64,000 bases of DNA from Streptomyces sp. NRRL F-6131 (GCA_000719695.1 JOHN01000010.1:93603-157602); one strand, 5' to 3'. Counted from the stretch's first letter, positions 27,581 to 41,658 are shown. The notes: a model not told the origin generated them from the letters alone. Numbers and translations: made by a program.

Positions 27581-28271
27581 GCGAGCCGCCGTACGCCAGC
27601 GAGACCGCCTCCGCGGTGCAGAGCAGCTCCGGCACCAGTCGCACCAGCTCCGCCGGCGACACCCGGTCGGCCGGCGCCGAGATCGCGCAGGCCGCGACCG
27701 CCCGACCGTCGCTGCCCGCCACCGGCGCCGCCACGCAGGTGACCGCCTCCCGGTGCTCGGCCGACTCCGCCGCCCAGCCCCGTCGGCGCACCGCCGCCAG
27801 ATCGGCCGACAACCCGTCCGCCGCCGGCCCGTCCGCCGCCAGCCCGGCCAGCAGCACCCGGCCGATCGCCGTCCCCGCGGCCGACGCCCGCCGGCCGATC
27901 CGGCTCGGCCGGCCCGGATCGGCGCTCCACCGCCCGGCCAGCTCGTCCAGGTACAGCACCTCGTCGTCCTGCAGCACGGCGAGCTGCACGGTGCAGCCGC
28001 AGCGCTCGTTCAGCGCGGCCAGGTACGGCGCGGCGACCTGCCGGACGTCGATCTCCCGGAGCGCCCGCTGGGCCAGCGACAGCACCCGCCCGCCCACCCG
28101 GTAGCGGCGGTCGGACAACCGGTGGACGAAGCCGTGCTCCTCCAGGGTGCGCAGCAGCCGCAGCGCGGTGGACTTGTGCACACCGATCGAGCCGGCGGCC
28201 TGCTCCAGGGTGACCGGTCCGTCGCCGAGCGACCCGAGCAGGGTCAGTGCCCGATCGACCGACTGCGACAT
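27516..28271 (-). CDS. IclR-family transcriptional regulator
   Basis: 251 residues. N-terminal winged helix: SVDRALTLLGSLGDGPVTLE, IGVHKSTALRLLRTLEEHGF, YRVGGRVLSLA. The C-terminal GAF-like effector domain follows: YLAALNERCGCTVQLAVLQD, ASAAGTAIGRVLLAGL, VTCVAAPVAGSDGRAVAACA. ATG at 28271. The effector is unknown. The C-terminal ~21 codons lie antisense to the end of the TRIC gene, an unusually long convergent overlap. Confidence 0.9.
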   Translation of the reverse strand: MSQSVDRALTLLGSLGDGPVTLEQAAGSIGVHKSTALRLLRTLEEHGFVHRLSDRRYRVGGRVLSLAQRALREIDVRQVAAPYLAALNERCGCTVQLAVLQDDEVLYLDELAGRWSADPGRPSRIGRRASAAGTAIGRVLLAGLAADGPAADGLSADLAAVRRRGWAAESAEHREAVTCVAAPVAGSDGRAVAACAISAPADRVSPAELVRLVPELLCTAEAVSLAYGGSPTPRWCENRCGARPAARASRT

Positions 28272-28476
28272 TGCGCCCCCTCGTTCCTGGTTCCGGTCGG
28301 GCCGCGTGATGGTGGCCGTCAGGCTAACCGTTCGGGGGCCGCACCCCGTACCGGGGCTGCCCCGACGGGCAGCGGCCCGGTGACCCGCGTCCGGTGGCCG
28401 GATCGCTACGGTGCGCCCCGGCGCGTCGGTCGCACCGGTCCGCCGCCGGCCGGGGGACCACTACAATCGGGTGGTT

Positions 28477-29658
28477 ATGCCATACCTGGACCATGCGGCG
28501 ACCACGCCGATGCTGCCCGAGGCGATCGCCGCGATGTCGGCGCACCTGGGGGTCGTCGGCAACGCCTCCTCCCTGCACGCGGCCGGCCGCCGGGCCCGCC
28601 GCGTGGTCGAGGAGGCCCGCGAATCGCTCGCCGAGTCGCTCGGCGCCCGCCCCAGCGAGATCGTCCTCACCGGCGGCGGCACCGAGTCCGACAACCTGGC
28701 CGTCAAGGGCCTGTACTGGGCCCGGCGCGACGCCGACCCGGCCCGCACCCGGGTGCTGAGCAGCCCCGTCGAGCACCACGCGGTGCTGGACGCCGTGCAC
28801 TGGCTCGCCGAGCACGAGGGCGCCACCGTCGACTACCTGCCGGTGGACACGCACGGCCGGGTCCACCCGGCGGCGCTGCGCGAGGCGATCGAACGCGACC
28901 CCGGCTCGGTGGCGCTGGTCACCGTGATGTGGGCCAACAACGAGGTCGGCACCGTCCAGCCGGTCGCCGAACTCGCCGCCGTCGCCGCGGAGTACGGGAT
29001 CCCGATGCACGCCGACGCGGTGCAGGCGCTCGGCCAGGTGCCGGTCTCCTTCGCCGGGTCCGGGCTCACCGCGCTCACCGTCACCGGCCACAAGATCGGC
29101 GGCCCGTTCGGCATCGGCGCGCTGCTGCTGTCCCGCGGTGCCACGCCCGTCCCGCTGCTGCACGGCGGCGGCCAGGAGCGCGACGTCCGCTCCGGCACCC
29201 TGGACGCGCCCGCCGCCGCCGGCTTCGCGGCCGCCGCGGCCATCGCCGTCGAACGGCGCGCGGAGCACGCGGCCGTCCTGGGCGCGCTCCGCGACGAGCT
29301 GGTCGCGACCGTGCTCGCCGCCGTCCCGGACGCGGTGCTCAACGGCGACCCGGCCGCGGAGGGCCGGCTGCCCGCCAACGCGCACTTCTCCTTCCCCGGT
29401 TGCGAGGGCGACGCGCTGCTGATGCTGCTCGACGCCCGGGGCATCGAGTGCTCCACCGGCTCGGCCTGCTCGGCCGGCGTCCCGCAGCCCAGCCACGTGC
29501 TGCTGGCGATGGGCGTCGACCCGCTGCTCGCCCGGGCCTCGCTGCGCTTCTCGCTCGGCCACACCTCCACCCGCGGGGACGTCACCGCCCTCGCGGAGGC
29601 CATCGCCCCGGCCGTCCAGCGCGCCCGCAACGCCGGTCTCGCGGCCGTCCGGCGCTGA
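28477..29658 (+). CDS. Cysteine desulfurase (NifS/IscS type)
   Basis: 393 residues from ATG 28477 ([20 protein letters not shown]). PLP lysine in [11 protein letters not shown]; active-site cysteine in [22 protein letters not shown] contacts in [12 protein letters not shown]. It supplies sulfane sulfur, here most plausibly to MnmA, whose gene begins 63 bp downstream. TACAAT at 28462-28467 puts the transcript start next to the ATG, so the mRNA is probably leaderless or nearly so. Confidence 0.94.
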   Translation: MPYLDHAATTPMLPEAIAAMSAHLGVVGNASSLHAAGRRARRVVEEARESLAESLGARPSEIVLTGGGTESDNLAVKGLYWARRDADPARTRVLSSPVEHHAVLDAVHWLAEHEGATVDYLPVDTHGRVHPAALREAIERDPGSVALVTVMWANNEVGTVQPVAELAAVAAEYGIPMHADAVQALGQVPVSFAGSGLTALTVTGHKIGGPFGIGALLLSRGATPVPLLHGGGQERDVRSGTLDAPAAAGFAAAAAIAVERRAEHAAVLGALRDELVATVLAAVPDAVLNGDPAAEGRLPANAHFSFPGCEGDALLMLLDARGIECSTGSACSAGVPQPSHVLLAMGVDPLLARASLRFSLGHTSTRGDVTALAEAIAPAVQRARNAGLAAVRR

Positions 29659-29721
29659 GCCCGTCCCGGGGGAGAACTCCCGGCGGAATGCCGGACGGCA
29701 CCACGTACGCTTGTTGTCATC

Positions 29722-30861
29722 ATGACTGACTTCCCGGGTGCCCCGACCGCTCCGTCCCCCACCGGCCGCCTGCGCGTGCTCGCGGCGATGTCCGGCGGGG
29801 TGGACTCCGCCGTCGCCGCGGCCCGCGCGGTCGAAGCGGGCCACGAGGTGACCGGCGTGCACCTGGCGCTGTCCAGCAACCCGCAGTCCTTCCGGACCGG
29901 CGCGCGCGGCTGCTGCACCATCGAGGACTCCCGGGACGCCCGCCGGGCCGCCGACGTGATCGGCATCCCGTTCTACGTCTGGGACCTCGCCGAGCGCTTC
30001 CGCGAGGACGTCATCGACGACTTCGTGGCCGAGTACGCGGCGGGGCGCACCCCCAACCCGTGCCTGCGCTGCAACGAGAAGATCAAGTTCGCGGCGCTGC
30101 TGGACAAGGCGATCGCCCTCGGCTTCGACGCCGTCTGCACCGGCCACTACGCCCGGATCGTCGACCTGGCGGACGGCTCGCGCGAACTGCACCGGGCGGT
30201 CGACGCCGCCAAGGACCAGTCCTACGTGCTCGGCGTCCTCGACGCCGACCAGCTCGCCCACTCCCTCTTCCCGCTCGGCGACACCACCAAGGACGTCATC
30301 CGCGAGGAGGCTTCCCGCCGGGGGTTGGCGGTGGCGAAGAAGCCCGACTCGCACGACATCTGCTTCATCGCCGACGGCGACACCCAGGGCTTCCTGGCCA
30401 AGCACCTCGGCACCGCGACCGGCGACATCCTGGACGTCGACGGCACCAAGCTCGGCGAGCACGACGGCGCCTACGGCTTCACCATCGGCCAGCGCAAGGG
30501 CCTGCGGATCGGCCGCCCGGCCGCCGACGGCAAGCCGCGGTACGTGCTCGACATCTCGCCGGTGAACAACACCGTCACGGTCGGCCCGGTCGAGGGCCTC
30601 GACGTCACCGGCCTCACGGCCATCCGGCCCCGCTGGTGCGGCACCGAGCCCCTCGCCGACGGCCGCTACACGGCCCAGCTGCGCGCCCACGGCGAGGAGG
30701 TCCAGGTCAGCGCCTCGGTGGTCGACGACACCCTCCGCGTCGACCTCGACACCCCGGCCCGCGGCATCGCCCCCGGCCAGGCCGTGGTGCTGTACGACGG
30801 CACCCGCGTCGTCGGTTCCGCCACCATCGCCACGACGGAGCGCCCGGCCGTCACCGCCTGA
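29722..30861 (+). CDS. mnmA: tRNA-specific 2-thiouridylase MnmA
   Basis: 379 residues. It adenylates and thiolates U34 of tRNA-Lys/Glu/Gln. The PP-loop is [20 protein letters not shown]; the catalytic cysteines are in TPNPCLRCN and [25 protein letters not shown] opens the central domain and a C-terminal beta-barrel follows. TACGCT at 29706-29711 suggests a transcript starting almost at the ATG (29722). The pairing with the cysteine desulfurase gene gives a two-gene tRNA-thiolation unit. Confidence 0.96.
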   Translation: MTDFPGAPTAPSPTGRLRVLAAMSGGVDSAVAAARAVEAGHEVTGVHLALSSNPQSFRTGARGCCTIEDSRDARRAADVIGIPFYVWDLAERFREDVIDDFVAEYAAGRTPNPCLRCNEKIKFAALLDKAIALGFDAVCTGHYARIVDLADGSRELHRAVDAAKDQSYVLGVLDADQLAHSLFPLGDTTKDVIREEASRRGLAVAKKPDSHDICFIADGDTQGFLAKHLGTATGDILDVDGTKLGEHDGAYGFTIGQRKGLRIGRPAADGKPRYVLDISPVNNTVTVGPVEGLDVTGLTAIRPRWCGTEPLADGRYTAQLRAHGEEVQVSASVVDDTLRVDLDTPARGIAPGQAVVLYDGTRVVGSATIATTERPAVTA

Positions 30862-31037
30862 GCACGACGGGGGCCGGTGCCCACACCCGCGGCGACCGGA
30901 AGTTCGGCGACGAGATCGGCATCCCGGAGCCGTTCGGGTTCAGCCTGAGTCTCGCGGCGCTCGTACCGTACAAGGACGGTCCCGGTCGGTAAAGGCGATG
31001 AGTGGGGGCGCCCCGGCGTGATAGACCGGGAGGCACT

Positions 31038-31562
31038 ATGAACATTTGCGTCTTCTGCTCCGCGTACTCGCTCGACGACCGCTACTCGGCCCCCGCCGCC
31101 GAGTTCGCCCGGTTGCTCGGGGAGGGCGGGCACACGCTGGTGTGGGGCGGGTCGAACGCCGGGCTGATGGGGGTGCTGGCCGACGGGGTGAAGGCGGCCG
31201 GGGGGCGGCTGGTCGGGATCTCCGTGGAGCTGCTGAAGCACAAGGCCTACGACGGCGCGGACGAGCTGGTCACCACCGCCGACCTCGCCGAGCGCAAGGC
31301 GCAGCTGCTGATGCGCGCGGACGCGGTCGTCGTGCTGGTCGGGGGGCTGGGCACGCTGGACGAGGTCACCGAGGTGCTGGAGCTCAAGAAGCACGCGCTG
31401 CACGACAAGCCGGTGGTCGTGCTGGACACCGAGGGCTTCTACGCGGGCCTGCGCACCCAGCTGGAGCGGATGGACGCGGAGGGTTTCCTGCCGCGCCCTC
31501 TGGCCGAGCTGATCACCTTCGCCGACACTCCGGCGCAGGTGTTCGATCAGCTCAAGGGCTGA
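31038..31562 (+). CDS. LOG-type (TIGR00730) Rossmann-fold protein
   Basis: 174 residues from ATG 31038, preceded by GGGAGGCACT. NICVFCSAYSLDDRYSAPA and WGGSNAGLMGVLADGVKAAG are typical of the LOG family, whose characterised members release cytokinin bases from nucleoside monophosphates. The catalytic PGGxGTxxE motif reads VGGLGTLDE here: the glycines, Thr and Glu are kept and the Pro is Val. LMRADAVVVLV keeps the Arg. Enzymatic activity is likely but not certain. The SDR gene follows after 13 bp. Confidence 0.87.
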   Translation: MNICVFCSAYSLDDRYSAPAAEFARLLGEGGHTLVWGGSNAGLMGVLADGVKAAGGRLVGISVELLKHKAYDGADELVTTADLAERKAQLLMRADAVVVLVGGLGTLDEVTEVLELKKHALHDKPVVVLDTEGFYAGLRTQLERMDAEGFLPRPLAELITFADTPAQVFDQLKG

Positions 31563-31575
31563 GAGGATCGGGGCC

Positions 31576-32265
31576 ATGGCTGCACATCTGATCACCGGCG
31601 CCGGCTCCGGCATCGGCGCCGTCCTCGCCACCCGTCTCGCCGAGCGCGGGGACGAGCTCTGGCTGCTGGCCCGCGACGCCCGCCGCGCCGCCGAGCTGCG
31701 CGAGCGCTTCCCCGGGGCGAAGACCCTGGTCGGCGACCTGGCTGACCCCGCCAAGCTGTCCTGGGCCTTCGGGCACCAACAGCTGCCGGTCGAACTGGAC
31801 TCGGTGCTGCACGTGGCCGGCGTGGTCGAGCTGGCCCCGGTCGGCGAGCTGCCGGTCAAGGCCTGGCAGGAGACCCTGAACGTCAACCTGGTCGCCCCCG
31901 CCGAGCTGACCCGGCTGCTGCTGCCCTCGGTGCGGCTCGCCAAGGGGCACGTGGTGTTCGTGAACTCCGGCGCCGGCCTGCGGGCGAGCGCCGACTGGTC
32001 GGCGTACGCGGCGAGCAAGCACGGCCTGCGGGCGCTCGCGGACTCGCTGCGGCTGGAGGAGCACGGCCACGGCGTGCGGGTCACCTCGGTGTACCCGGGC
32101 CGCACCGCCACCGCGATGCAGGTCAAGGTGCACCAGCAGGAGGGCCGGGAGTACGACGCCGCCCAGTGGATCGAGCCGGAGTCGGTGGCGAAGGCGGTCC
32201 TGGCGGCGCTGGACGCCTCCCGGGACGCGGAGATCACCGACATCACCGTCCGCCCGGGCCGCTAG
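31576..32265 (+). CDS. Short-chain dehydrogenase/reductase
   Basis: 229 residues, classical SDR. Cofactor motif ITGAGSGIGAVLATRLAERG, GDLADP, HVAGVVELAPVG in place of the NNAG motif, catalytic Ser in VFVNSGAGLRASADW and YAASK. The C-terminus VTSVYPGRTATAMQ is typical of small cytosolic SDRs. It probably shares a transcript with the LOG gene. Substrate unknown. Confidence 0.9.
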   Translation: MAAHLITGAGSGIGAVLATRLAERGDELWLLARDARRAAELRERFPGAKTLVGDLADPAKLSWAFGHQQLPVELDSVLHVAGVVELAPVGELPVKAWQETLNVNLVAPAELTRLLLPSVRLAKGHVVFVNSGAGLRASADWSAYAASKHGLRALADSLRLEEHGHGVRVTSVYPGRTATAMQVKVHQQEGREYDAAQWIEPESVAKAVLAALDASRDAEITDITVRPGR

Positions 32266-32341
32266 GGTCCCGACGGCCCCGCCACCGCGCCCCGGGCCGG
32301 GTGCGGGGCCGTCGGCGTTCGCGATCTCATAGGCTTTCGAC

Positions 32342-35790
<3,449 letters not shown>

Positions 35791-36112
35791 CCCGGGGTCG
35801 ACCCCGCGCGCGGAAGCCCCGAATCCGGCTTGTTATCGTCCTGATGCAACGTCATCGGGTGCCGCACAGTGTAAGCGGGCATCGTGACACTGTGCGGCAC
35901 CCACGGCGGTGGCGTATGTCCGGTTGTCCGAAAGTCTGCCCGTCGGGTGAAGCCGCGCATACCCTGGAGCGCAACAGAGTGTCAGCAGGGGTGGGGGTAC
36001 CGGCCGAGCCGGACTCCGCGGGGCCGCTCCATGCCCGGCAGGCTGCCGGCACCGGTACGGTGCCTCACCGCTAGGCGGCCTGACGGGGCGGGCCCGACGG
36101 AGGACAGGGCTT
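35791..36112. other. Spacer after ligA with 16-bp inverted repeat
   Basis: No coding frame is convincing. GGGTGCCGCACAGTGT (35857-35872) and ACACTGTGCGGCACCC (35887-35902) are perfect inverse complements 14 bp apart. This may be the ligA terminator, though the distance from the stop (66 bp) and the wide loop also fit a two-site operator for the downstream GGDEF-EAL gene. Confidence 0.55.
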
Positions 36113-37828
36113 ATGGATCGTACGACCGGCGGTGCGCCCACACGCCCGCCGCAGGGGGTGGCAGGAGCGGTCCTGCTGCTCGGCGTGCTGCTGGCCGGCG
36201 CCGCGCCGCTCATCCCGCTGGCCGTGCTGGTCTACCGCTACGAGGCGGAGCTGCTGCCACTGTTCGCGGTGCCGCTGGCCGTCCTGGTCGCGGCCTGGCG
36301 GATCGCCCGGGACCGGGCGCGCGACCAGCTCACCGACCCGCTGACCGACCTGCCCAACCGCCAGGCCTTACTCCTCGCCGCCCAGGAGGCGATCGCCGAA
36401 CACACCGAGGGGTACAGCGTCGGTCTGATCCTGCTCGACCTCGATCGCTTCCGGTCGCTCAACGACACTCTCGGTCATACCGCCGGCGACCGCCTGCTCG
36501 TCCACATCGCCCGCCGCCTGCACCGGGCGCTGCGCTCCGGCGGGGCCGCCGGCAGCGCCACCCGCGAATCGATCGACGACGTCTTCGCCGGCCTCCCCCG
36601 GCACTACCGCGGCCGCCCGATGGTGGCCCGGATGGGCGGCGACGAGTTCGCCGTCCTGCTGCCCGGCATCGGCTGCCCGGACTCCCTGGAGAAGGTGGCC
36701 AAGGCACTGATCGCCGAACTGGCCGCGCCGATCCGCCTCGACGGCCTGCTGCTCGTCCTGGAGGCCAGCGCCGGCGTCTGCGTCTTCCCCCAGCACGCCC
36801 AGGACGCCGAGTCGCTGCTGCGCCGCGCCGACGTGGCGATGGGGCACGCGCAGCGCGGCCGCACCTCGGTCGAGCAGTACGACGAGGCCCAGGACGCCGA
36901 CACCCCGTACCGGATCGGGCTGCTGGGCGACCTGCGGCGGGCCCTGGAGACCGGCGAGGTGCAGCTGCACTACCAGCCCAAGGTGGCCTTCGACGGCCGG
37001 GTGGTCGGGCTGGAGGCGCTGCTCCGCTGGGAGCGGCCCGGCCAGGGCCGGGTCTCCCCGGACGAGTTCGTGGGCCTCGCCGAGTCCAGCGGCCTGATGC
37101 CCCGGCTGACCGACTACGTGCTGGAGGCCGCCGTCGGCCAGCTCGCCCACTGGCGCGAGCAGGGCCTCCAGGTGCAGGTCGCGGTGAACGTCTCGCCGCG
37201 CGACGTGCTCAACCCCGGCTTCGCCCAGCGGGTCGCCGGCCACCTCGTCCGCCACCAGGTGCCGGCCCACGCGCTCCAGCTGGAGATCACCGAGCGGCTG
37301 CTGCTGGACGACTCGCGGCGGGCCGCCGACACCCTCGCGGAGCTGCGCGGGTACGGGGTCGGGATGTCCCTGGACGACTTCGGGACCGGCCACTCCTCGC
37401 TGGTGCGGCTGCGCAGCCTGCCGGTCGGCGAGCTGAAGATCGACCGCTCCTTCGTCTCCCGGATGGCCACCGACGACCACGACGCGGCGGTGGTCCGCTG
37501 CTCGGTCGAGCTGGCCCACTCGCTCGGCCTGACCGTGGTCGCCGAGGGCGTCGAGGACGACGAGACCTGGGAGCGGCTGGCCTGCATGGGCGTGGACGCG
37601 GTGCAGGGCTGGCTGGTGTCGGCGGCGCTGCCGGCCGAGCAGGCCACCGCCTGGCTGCGGGTGCACCGCACCGGCGCCCCGCCGGTGGAGCGGCTGACCG
37701 CCGCCGCCGACCGGCTGCCGCCGGCGATCCAGCCGGTCCTGCCGCCCGTGATCCAGGCGGTGCAGGCCGCCAAGCTGGAGATCCAGGCGCCCACGCAGCA
37801 GAGTTGGGCGCCGACCCGCCCGCAGTGA
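36113..37828 (+). CDS. Membrane GGDEF-EAL protein (c-di-GMP turnover), RmdB-like
   Basis: 571 residues. Two N-terminal spans (GVAGAVLLLGVLLAGAAPLI; LPLFAVPLAVLVAAW) anchor a GGDEF domain (DPLTDLPNRQ ... MGGDEF, first Gly at residue 175) and an EAL domain. Both signatures are intact: E301-A-L in VGLEALLRW, SLDDFGTGHSSL, LKIDRSF and VAEGVEDDE. An insertion of about 20 residues (GGAAGSATRESIDDVFAGLP) precedes the GGDEF loop. ATG after GGAGGACAGGGCTT. Position between ligA and gatC matches, as I recall, the S. coelicolor phosphodiesterase gene rmdB; orthology is inferred from synteny and domains only. Confidence 0.88.
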   Translation: MDRTTGGAPTRPPQGVAGAVLLLGVLLAGAAPLIPLAVLVYRYEAELLPLFAVPLAVLVAAWRIARDRARDQLTDPLTDLPNRQALLLAAQEAIAEHTEGYSVGLILLDLDRFRSLNDTLGHTAGDRLLVHIARRLHRALRSGGAAGSATRESIDDVFAGLPRHYRGRPMVARMGGDEFAVLLPGIGCPDSLEKVAKALIAELAAPIRLDGLLLVLEASAGVCVFPQHAQDAESLLRRADVAMGHAQRGRTSVEQYDEAQDADTPYRIGLLGDLRRALETGEVQLHYQPKVAFDGRVVGLEALLRWERPGQGRVSPDEFVGLAESSGLMPRLTDYVLEAAVGQLAHWREQGLQVQVAVNVSPRDVLNPGFAQRVAGHLVRHQVPAHALQLEITERLLLDDSRRAADTLAELRGYGVGMSLDDFGTGHSSLVRLRSLPVGELKIDRSFVSRMATDDHDAAVVRCSVELAHSLGLTVVAEGVEDDETWERLACMGVDAVQGWLVSAALPAEQATAWLRVHRTGAPPVERLTAAADRLPPAIQPVLPPVIQAVQAAKLEIQAPTQQSWAPTRPQ

Positions 37829-38015
37829 GCGGCGCCGCCCGGCGGCGGTGACCGGGGCCCCCGCCGGTCGTTGGCCGGTGGCCATCCCGTGACCCATAGG
37901 ATGGGCACCACAGACCACGAGGACGGGAGCGCCGGACAGGCTGCTCCCGGCCCGGGCCCGGCGCCACCGGAAGGCGGATCCGGGCCTCACCAGAACTCAC
38001 CCTGAGGATCGCTGC

Positions 38016-38312
38016 ATGCCTGGCATCACGCGCGAGGAGGTCGCCCACCTCGCTCGGCTGTCGCGTCTTGAGTTGCAGGCCGAAGAGCTGGACCACTTCG
38101 CCGAGCAGCTCGACGTGATCATCGGCGCGGTCGCCCGCGTTTCCGAGGTCGCCGGACAGGACGTCCCGCCCACCTCCCACCCGCTGCCGCTGACCAACGT
38201 CATGCGCGCGGACGAGGTCCGGCCGTCGCTCACCCCGGACCAGGCGCTGGCCGGCGCCCCGGCCGCCGAGGAGCAGCGTTTCCGCGTTCCCCAGATCCTC
38301 GGGGAGGACTGA
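38016..38312 (+). CDS. gatC: Asp/Glu-tRNA(Asn/Gln) amidotransferase subunit C
   Basis: 98 residues: [20 protein letters not shown], then [20 protein letters not shown] and [10 protein letters not shown]. GatC braces GatA on GatB in the transamidosome that makes Gln-tRNA(Gln)/Asn-tRNA(Asn). First gene of gatC-gatA-(small gene)-gatB; gatA begins 5 bp after its stop. Confidence 0.96.
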   Translation: MPGITREEVAHLARLSRLELQAEELDHFAEQLDVIIGAVARVSEVAGQDVPPTSHPLPLTNVMRADEVRPSLTPDQALAGAPAAEEQRFRVPQILGED

Positions 38313-38317
38313 CCGAG

Positions 38318-39811
38318 ATGACCGAGCTCATTCGTTACACCGCCGCGCGGACCGCCGACGCCATCGCCAAGGGCGAGGTGTCCGCGGTCGAGGTCGCGCA
38401 GGCGCACCTGGACCGCATCGAGGCCGTCGACAAGAAGGTCAACGCCTTCCTGCACGTCGACACCGAGGGCGCGCTGAACGCGGCCAGGGCCGTCGACGAC
38501 AAGCGCGCCAAGGGCGAGGAGCTGGGCCCGCTGGCCGGCGTCCCGCTGGCGCTCAAGGACGTCTTCACCACCAAGGGCGTCCCGACCACCTGCGGTTCGA
38601 AGATCCTCGAAGGCTGGGTCCCGCCGTACGACGCCACGCTGACCGCGCGTCTCAAGGACGCCGGCGTCGTCATCCTCGGCAAGACCAACATGGACGAGTT
38701 CGCGATGGGCTCCTCCACCGAGAACTCCGCCTACGGCCCGACCGGCAACCCGTGGGACCTCTCCCGCATCCCCGGTGGCTCGGGCGGCGGTTCGGCCGCC
38801 GCGCTGGCCGCCTTCGAGGCCCCGCTGGCGATCGGCACCGACACCGGCGGCTCGATCCGCCAGCCCGGCGCCGTCACCGGCACCGTCGGCGTGAAGCCGA
38901 CCTACGGCTCGGTGTCCCGCTACGGCCTGGTGGCGTTCTCCAGCAGCCTGGACCAGGGCGGCCCGTGCGCCCGCACCGTGCTGGACGCGGCGCTGCTGCA
39001 CGAGGCCGTGGCCGGCTACGACCCGCTGGACTCCACCTCGATCAACGCGCCGGTCCCGGCCGTGGTCGAGGCCGCGAAGCTGCGCGACGTGCGCGGCATG
39101 CGGATCGGCGTGGTCAAGGAGTTCGCCGGCGAGGGCTACCAGGCCGGCGTGATGCAGCGCTTCAACGAGTCGGTGGAGCTGCTGCGCGAGCTGGGCGCCG
39201 AGGTCGTCGAGGTCTCCTGCCCGTCGTTCACCCTGGCGCTGCCGGCGTACTACCTGATCGCGCCGAGCGAGGCCTCGTCCAACCTGGCCCGCTTCGACGC
39301 GATGCGCTACGGCCTGCGGGTCGGCGACGACGGCACCCGCTCCGCCGAGGAGGTCACCGCGCTGACCCGCGAGGCCGGCTTCGGCCCCGAGGTGAAGCGC
39401 CGCATCATCCTCGGCACCTACGCGCTCTCCTCGGGCTACTACGACGCCTATTACGGCTCGGCCCAGAAGGTGCGCACGCTGATCTCGCGCGACTTCGACG
39501 CCGCCTTCGCGGGCGTCGACGTCCTGGTCTCGCCGACCACGCCGACCACCGCCTTCCCGATCGGCGAGCGCGCCGACGACCCGATGGCGATGTATCTGGC
39601 CGACCTCTGCACGATTCCGTCCAACCTTGCGGGCAACGCGGCCATGTCGCTGCCGGTCGGCCTGGCGCCGGAGGACAATCTCCCGGTCGGCCTGCAGATC
39701 ATCGCACCCGCGATGGCGGACGACCGCCTGTACCGCGTGGGCGGCGCCGTCGAGGCCGCACTCAACGACAAGTGGGGGCACACCCTGCTGGAGGAGGCAC
39801 CGGCACTGTGA
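38318..39811 (+). CDS. gatA: Asp/Glu-tRNA(Asn/Gln) amidotransferase subunit A
   Basis: 497 residues, amidase-signature enzyme that frees ammonia from glutamine. Ser-cisSer-Lys triad: Lys in [12 protein letters not shown], cis-Ser in [11 protein letters not shown], nucleophile Ser in [13 protein letters not shown]-terminal [20 protein letters not shown] is standard. The stop overlaps the next start as GTGA (39808-39811). Confidence 0.96.
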   Translation: MTELIRYTAARTADAIAKGEVSAVEVAQAHLDRIEAVDKKVNAFLHVDTEGALNAARAVDDKRAKGEELGPLAGVPLALKDVFTTKGVPTTCGSKILEGWVPPYDATLTARLKDAGVVILGKTNMDEFAMGSSTENSAYGPTGNPWDLSRIPGGSGGGSAAALAAFEAPLAIGTDTGGSIRQPGAVTGTVGVKPTYGSVSRYGLVAFSSSLDQGGPCARTVLDAALLHEAVAGYDPLDSTSINAPVPAVVEAAKLRDVRGMRIGVVKEFAGEGYQAGVMQRFNESVELLRELGAEVVEVSCPSFTLALPAYYLIAPSEASSNLARFDAMRYGLRVGDDGTRSAEEVTALTREAGFGPEVKRRIILGTYALSSGYYDAYYGSAQKVRTLISRDFDAAFAGVDVLVSPTTPTTAFPIGERADDPMAMYLADLCTIPSNLAGNAAMSLPVGLAPEDNLPVGLQIIAPAMADDRLYRVGGAVEAALNDKWGHTLLEEAPAL

Positions 39812-40068
39812 GCAAGATCGAGAACGCCAAGGCCCAGTCCGCTTCGCTGAAGGGGTGGAAGCACTCCAAGCCGGGGCTCTGGCTGTCCATCGGCACCAGC
39901 GCCTTCAGCGCGATCACCATCGCCAAGGACGTGCGCAAGGCCCGCGGCGAGAGCGACACCCTCAAGCTGGTCAACGCCCTGGTCGGCGCCGCCGCCCTGG
40001 TCACCGGCACCGCCCTGCTGGTGCGCGAGCTGCGCCGGCTCGGCGACGACGACGTCCTGCTGGGCTGA
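39808..40068 (+). CDS. Small membrane protein inside the gat operon
   Basis: 86 residues from GTG 39808, overlapping the gatA stop by four bases and so translationally coupled. Sequence: basic N-terminus ([20 protein letters not shown]), a hydrophobic segment [19 protein letters not shown], a polar hinge [11 protein letters not shown], and a second segment [20 protein letters not shown]. No family recognised. Its position between gatA and gatB appears conserved in streptomycetes as far as I recall, but a role in tRNA amidation is not shown. Confidence 0.75.
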   Translation: MSKIENAKAQSASLKGWKHSKPGLWLSIGTSAFSAITIAKDVRKARGESDTLKLVNALVGAAALVTGTALLVRELRRLGDDDVLLG

Positions 40069-40149
40069 CCCAGCGCGTGAGGCCCCGGCCTGCACCCGCG
40101 GTGCAGGCCGGGCCCGCACCACCGAAGACTTTTTAGTGAAGGGGACGCT

Positions 40150-41658
40150 GTGAGCGTCATGAACCTGGTCTCCTACGAGGACGCTCTCGCGTCGTACGAC
40201 CCGGTGATGGGCCTGGAGGTCCACGTCGAGCTGGGCACCAAGACCAAGATGTTCTGCGGGTGTTCGACCGAGCTGGGCGCCGAGCCCAACAGCCAGGTCT
40301 GTCCGACCTGCCTGGGCCTGCCGGGCTCGCTGCCGGTCGTCAACGCGGTGGGCGTCGAGTCGGCCGTCAAGATCGGCCTGGCGCTGAACTGCGAGATCGC
40401 CGAGTGGTGCCGGTTCGCGCGGAAGAACTACTTCTACCCGGACATGCCGAAGAACTTCCAGACCTCGCAGTACGACGAGCCGATCGCCTTCGACGGCTAC
40501 CTCGACGTGCAGCTGGAGGACGGCACGACCTTCCGGGTGGAGATCGAGCGCGCCCACATGGAGGAGGACACCGGCAAGTCCAGCCACGTCGGCGGCGCCA
40601 CCGGCCGGATCCACGGCGCGACCCACTCGCTGCTGGACTACAACCGGGCCGGCATCCCGCTGATCGAGATCGTCACCAAGCCGATCGTCGGCGCCGGCGA
40701 GCGGGCCCCCGAGGTCGCCCGCGCGTACGTCGCCGAGCTGCGCGAGGTGATCCGCTCGCTGGGCGTCTCCGAGGCCCGGATGGACAAGGGCCAGATGCGC
40801 TGCGACGTCAACCTGTCGCTGCGCCCGAACGGCACCGAGACCTTCGGCACCCGCTCGGAGACCAAGAACGTCAACTCGCTGCGCAGCGTCGAGCGGGCCG
40901 CCCGCTTCGAGATCCAGCGGCACGCCACCGTGCTGACCGACGGCGGCACCATCGTCCAGGAGACCCGGCACTTCCACGAGGACGACGGCAGCACCACCGC
41001 CGGCCGGATCAAGGACAACGCCGAGGACTACCGGTACTTCCCGGAGCCGGACCTGGTGCCGATCGCGCCGGCCCGCGCGTGGGTCGAGGAGCTGCGGGCC
41101 GCGCTGCCCGAGCTGCCCCGGGTGCGCCGGGACCGGCTGCAGGCCGAGTGGGGCCTGACGGACAAGGACATGCAGTCGGTGCTGAACGCCGGCGCCGTCG
41201 AGCCGATCCAGGAGACCATCGCCGCCGGCGCCCCGGCCGACCAGGCCCGCAAGTGGTGGATGGGCGAGCTGGCCCGCCGGGCCAACGAGACCGGCACCGA
41301 GCTGGCCGAGCAGCCGATCACCCCGGCGCAGGTCGCCCGGGTCACCGCGCTGGTCGCCGAGGGCAAGCTGAACGACAAGCTGGCCCGCCAGGTCATCGAG
41401 GCCGTGCTGGCCGGCGAGGGCGAGCCGGACGAGGTCGTCGCGAAGCGCGGCCTGGCCGTGGTCTCGGACGACTCCGCGCTCGGTGCCGCCGTGGACCAGG
41501 CCATCGCCGAGAACGAGGCGATCGCCGCCAAGATCCGCGACGGCAAGGTCGCCGCCGTCGGCGCGCTGGTCGGCGCGGTCATGAAGACCACCCGCGGCCA
41601 GGCCGACGCGGCGCGCGTCAAGGATCTGATCCTGGAGAAGCTGGGCGTCTCCGCCTGA
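40150..41658 (+). CDS. gatB: Asp/Glu-tRNA(Asn/Gln) amidotransferase subunit B
   Basis: 502 residues. Kinase-like core: [37 protein letters not shown] (Zn-site cysteines), [62 protein letters not shown]. The C-terminal helical YqeY-like domain binds tRNA. GTG 40150 is used, with ATG 40159 ([10 protein letters not shown]) as a shorter option. Phosphorylates Glu/Asp-tRNA before amidation. Confidence 0.96.
   Translation: MSVMNLVSYEDALASYDPVMGLEVHVELGTKTKMFCGCSTELGAEPNSQVCPTCLGLPGSLPVVNAVGVESAVKIGLALNCEIAEWCRFARKNYFYPDMPKNFQTSQYDEPIAFDGYLDVQLEDGTTFRVEIERAHMEEDTGKSSHVGGATGRIHGATHSLLDYNRAGIPLIEIVTKPIVGAGERAPEVARAYVAELREVIRSLGVSEARMDKGQMRCDVNLSLRPNGTETFGTRSETKNVNSLRSVERAARFEIQRHATVLTDGGTIVQETRHFHEDDGSTTAGRIKDNAEDYRYFPEPDLVPIAPARAWVEELRAALPELPRVRRDRLQAEWGLTDKDMQSVLNAGAVEPIQETIAAGAPADQARKWWMGELARRANETGTELAEQPITPAQVARVTALVAEGKLNDKLARQVIEAVLAGEGEPDEVVAKRGLAVVSDDSALGAAVDQAIAENEAIAAKIRDGKVAAVGALVGAVMKTTRGQADAARVKDLILEKLGVSA

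Noticed and set aside
28324..30690. 788-codon open frame on the minus strand
   Set aside because: Shadow of the cysteine desulfurase and mnmA genes; composition is Gly/Val/Arg/Ala-rich with no motif.
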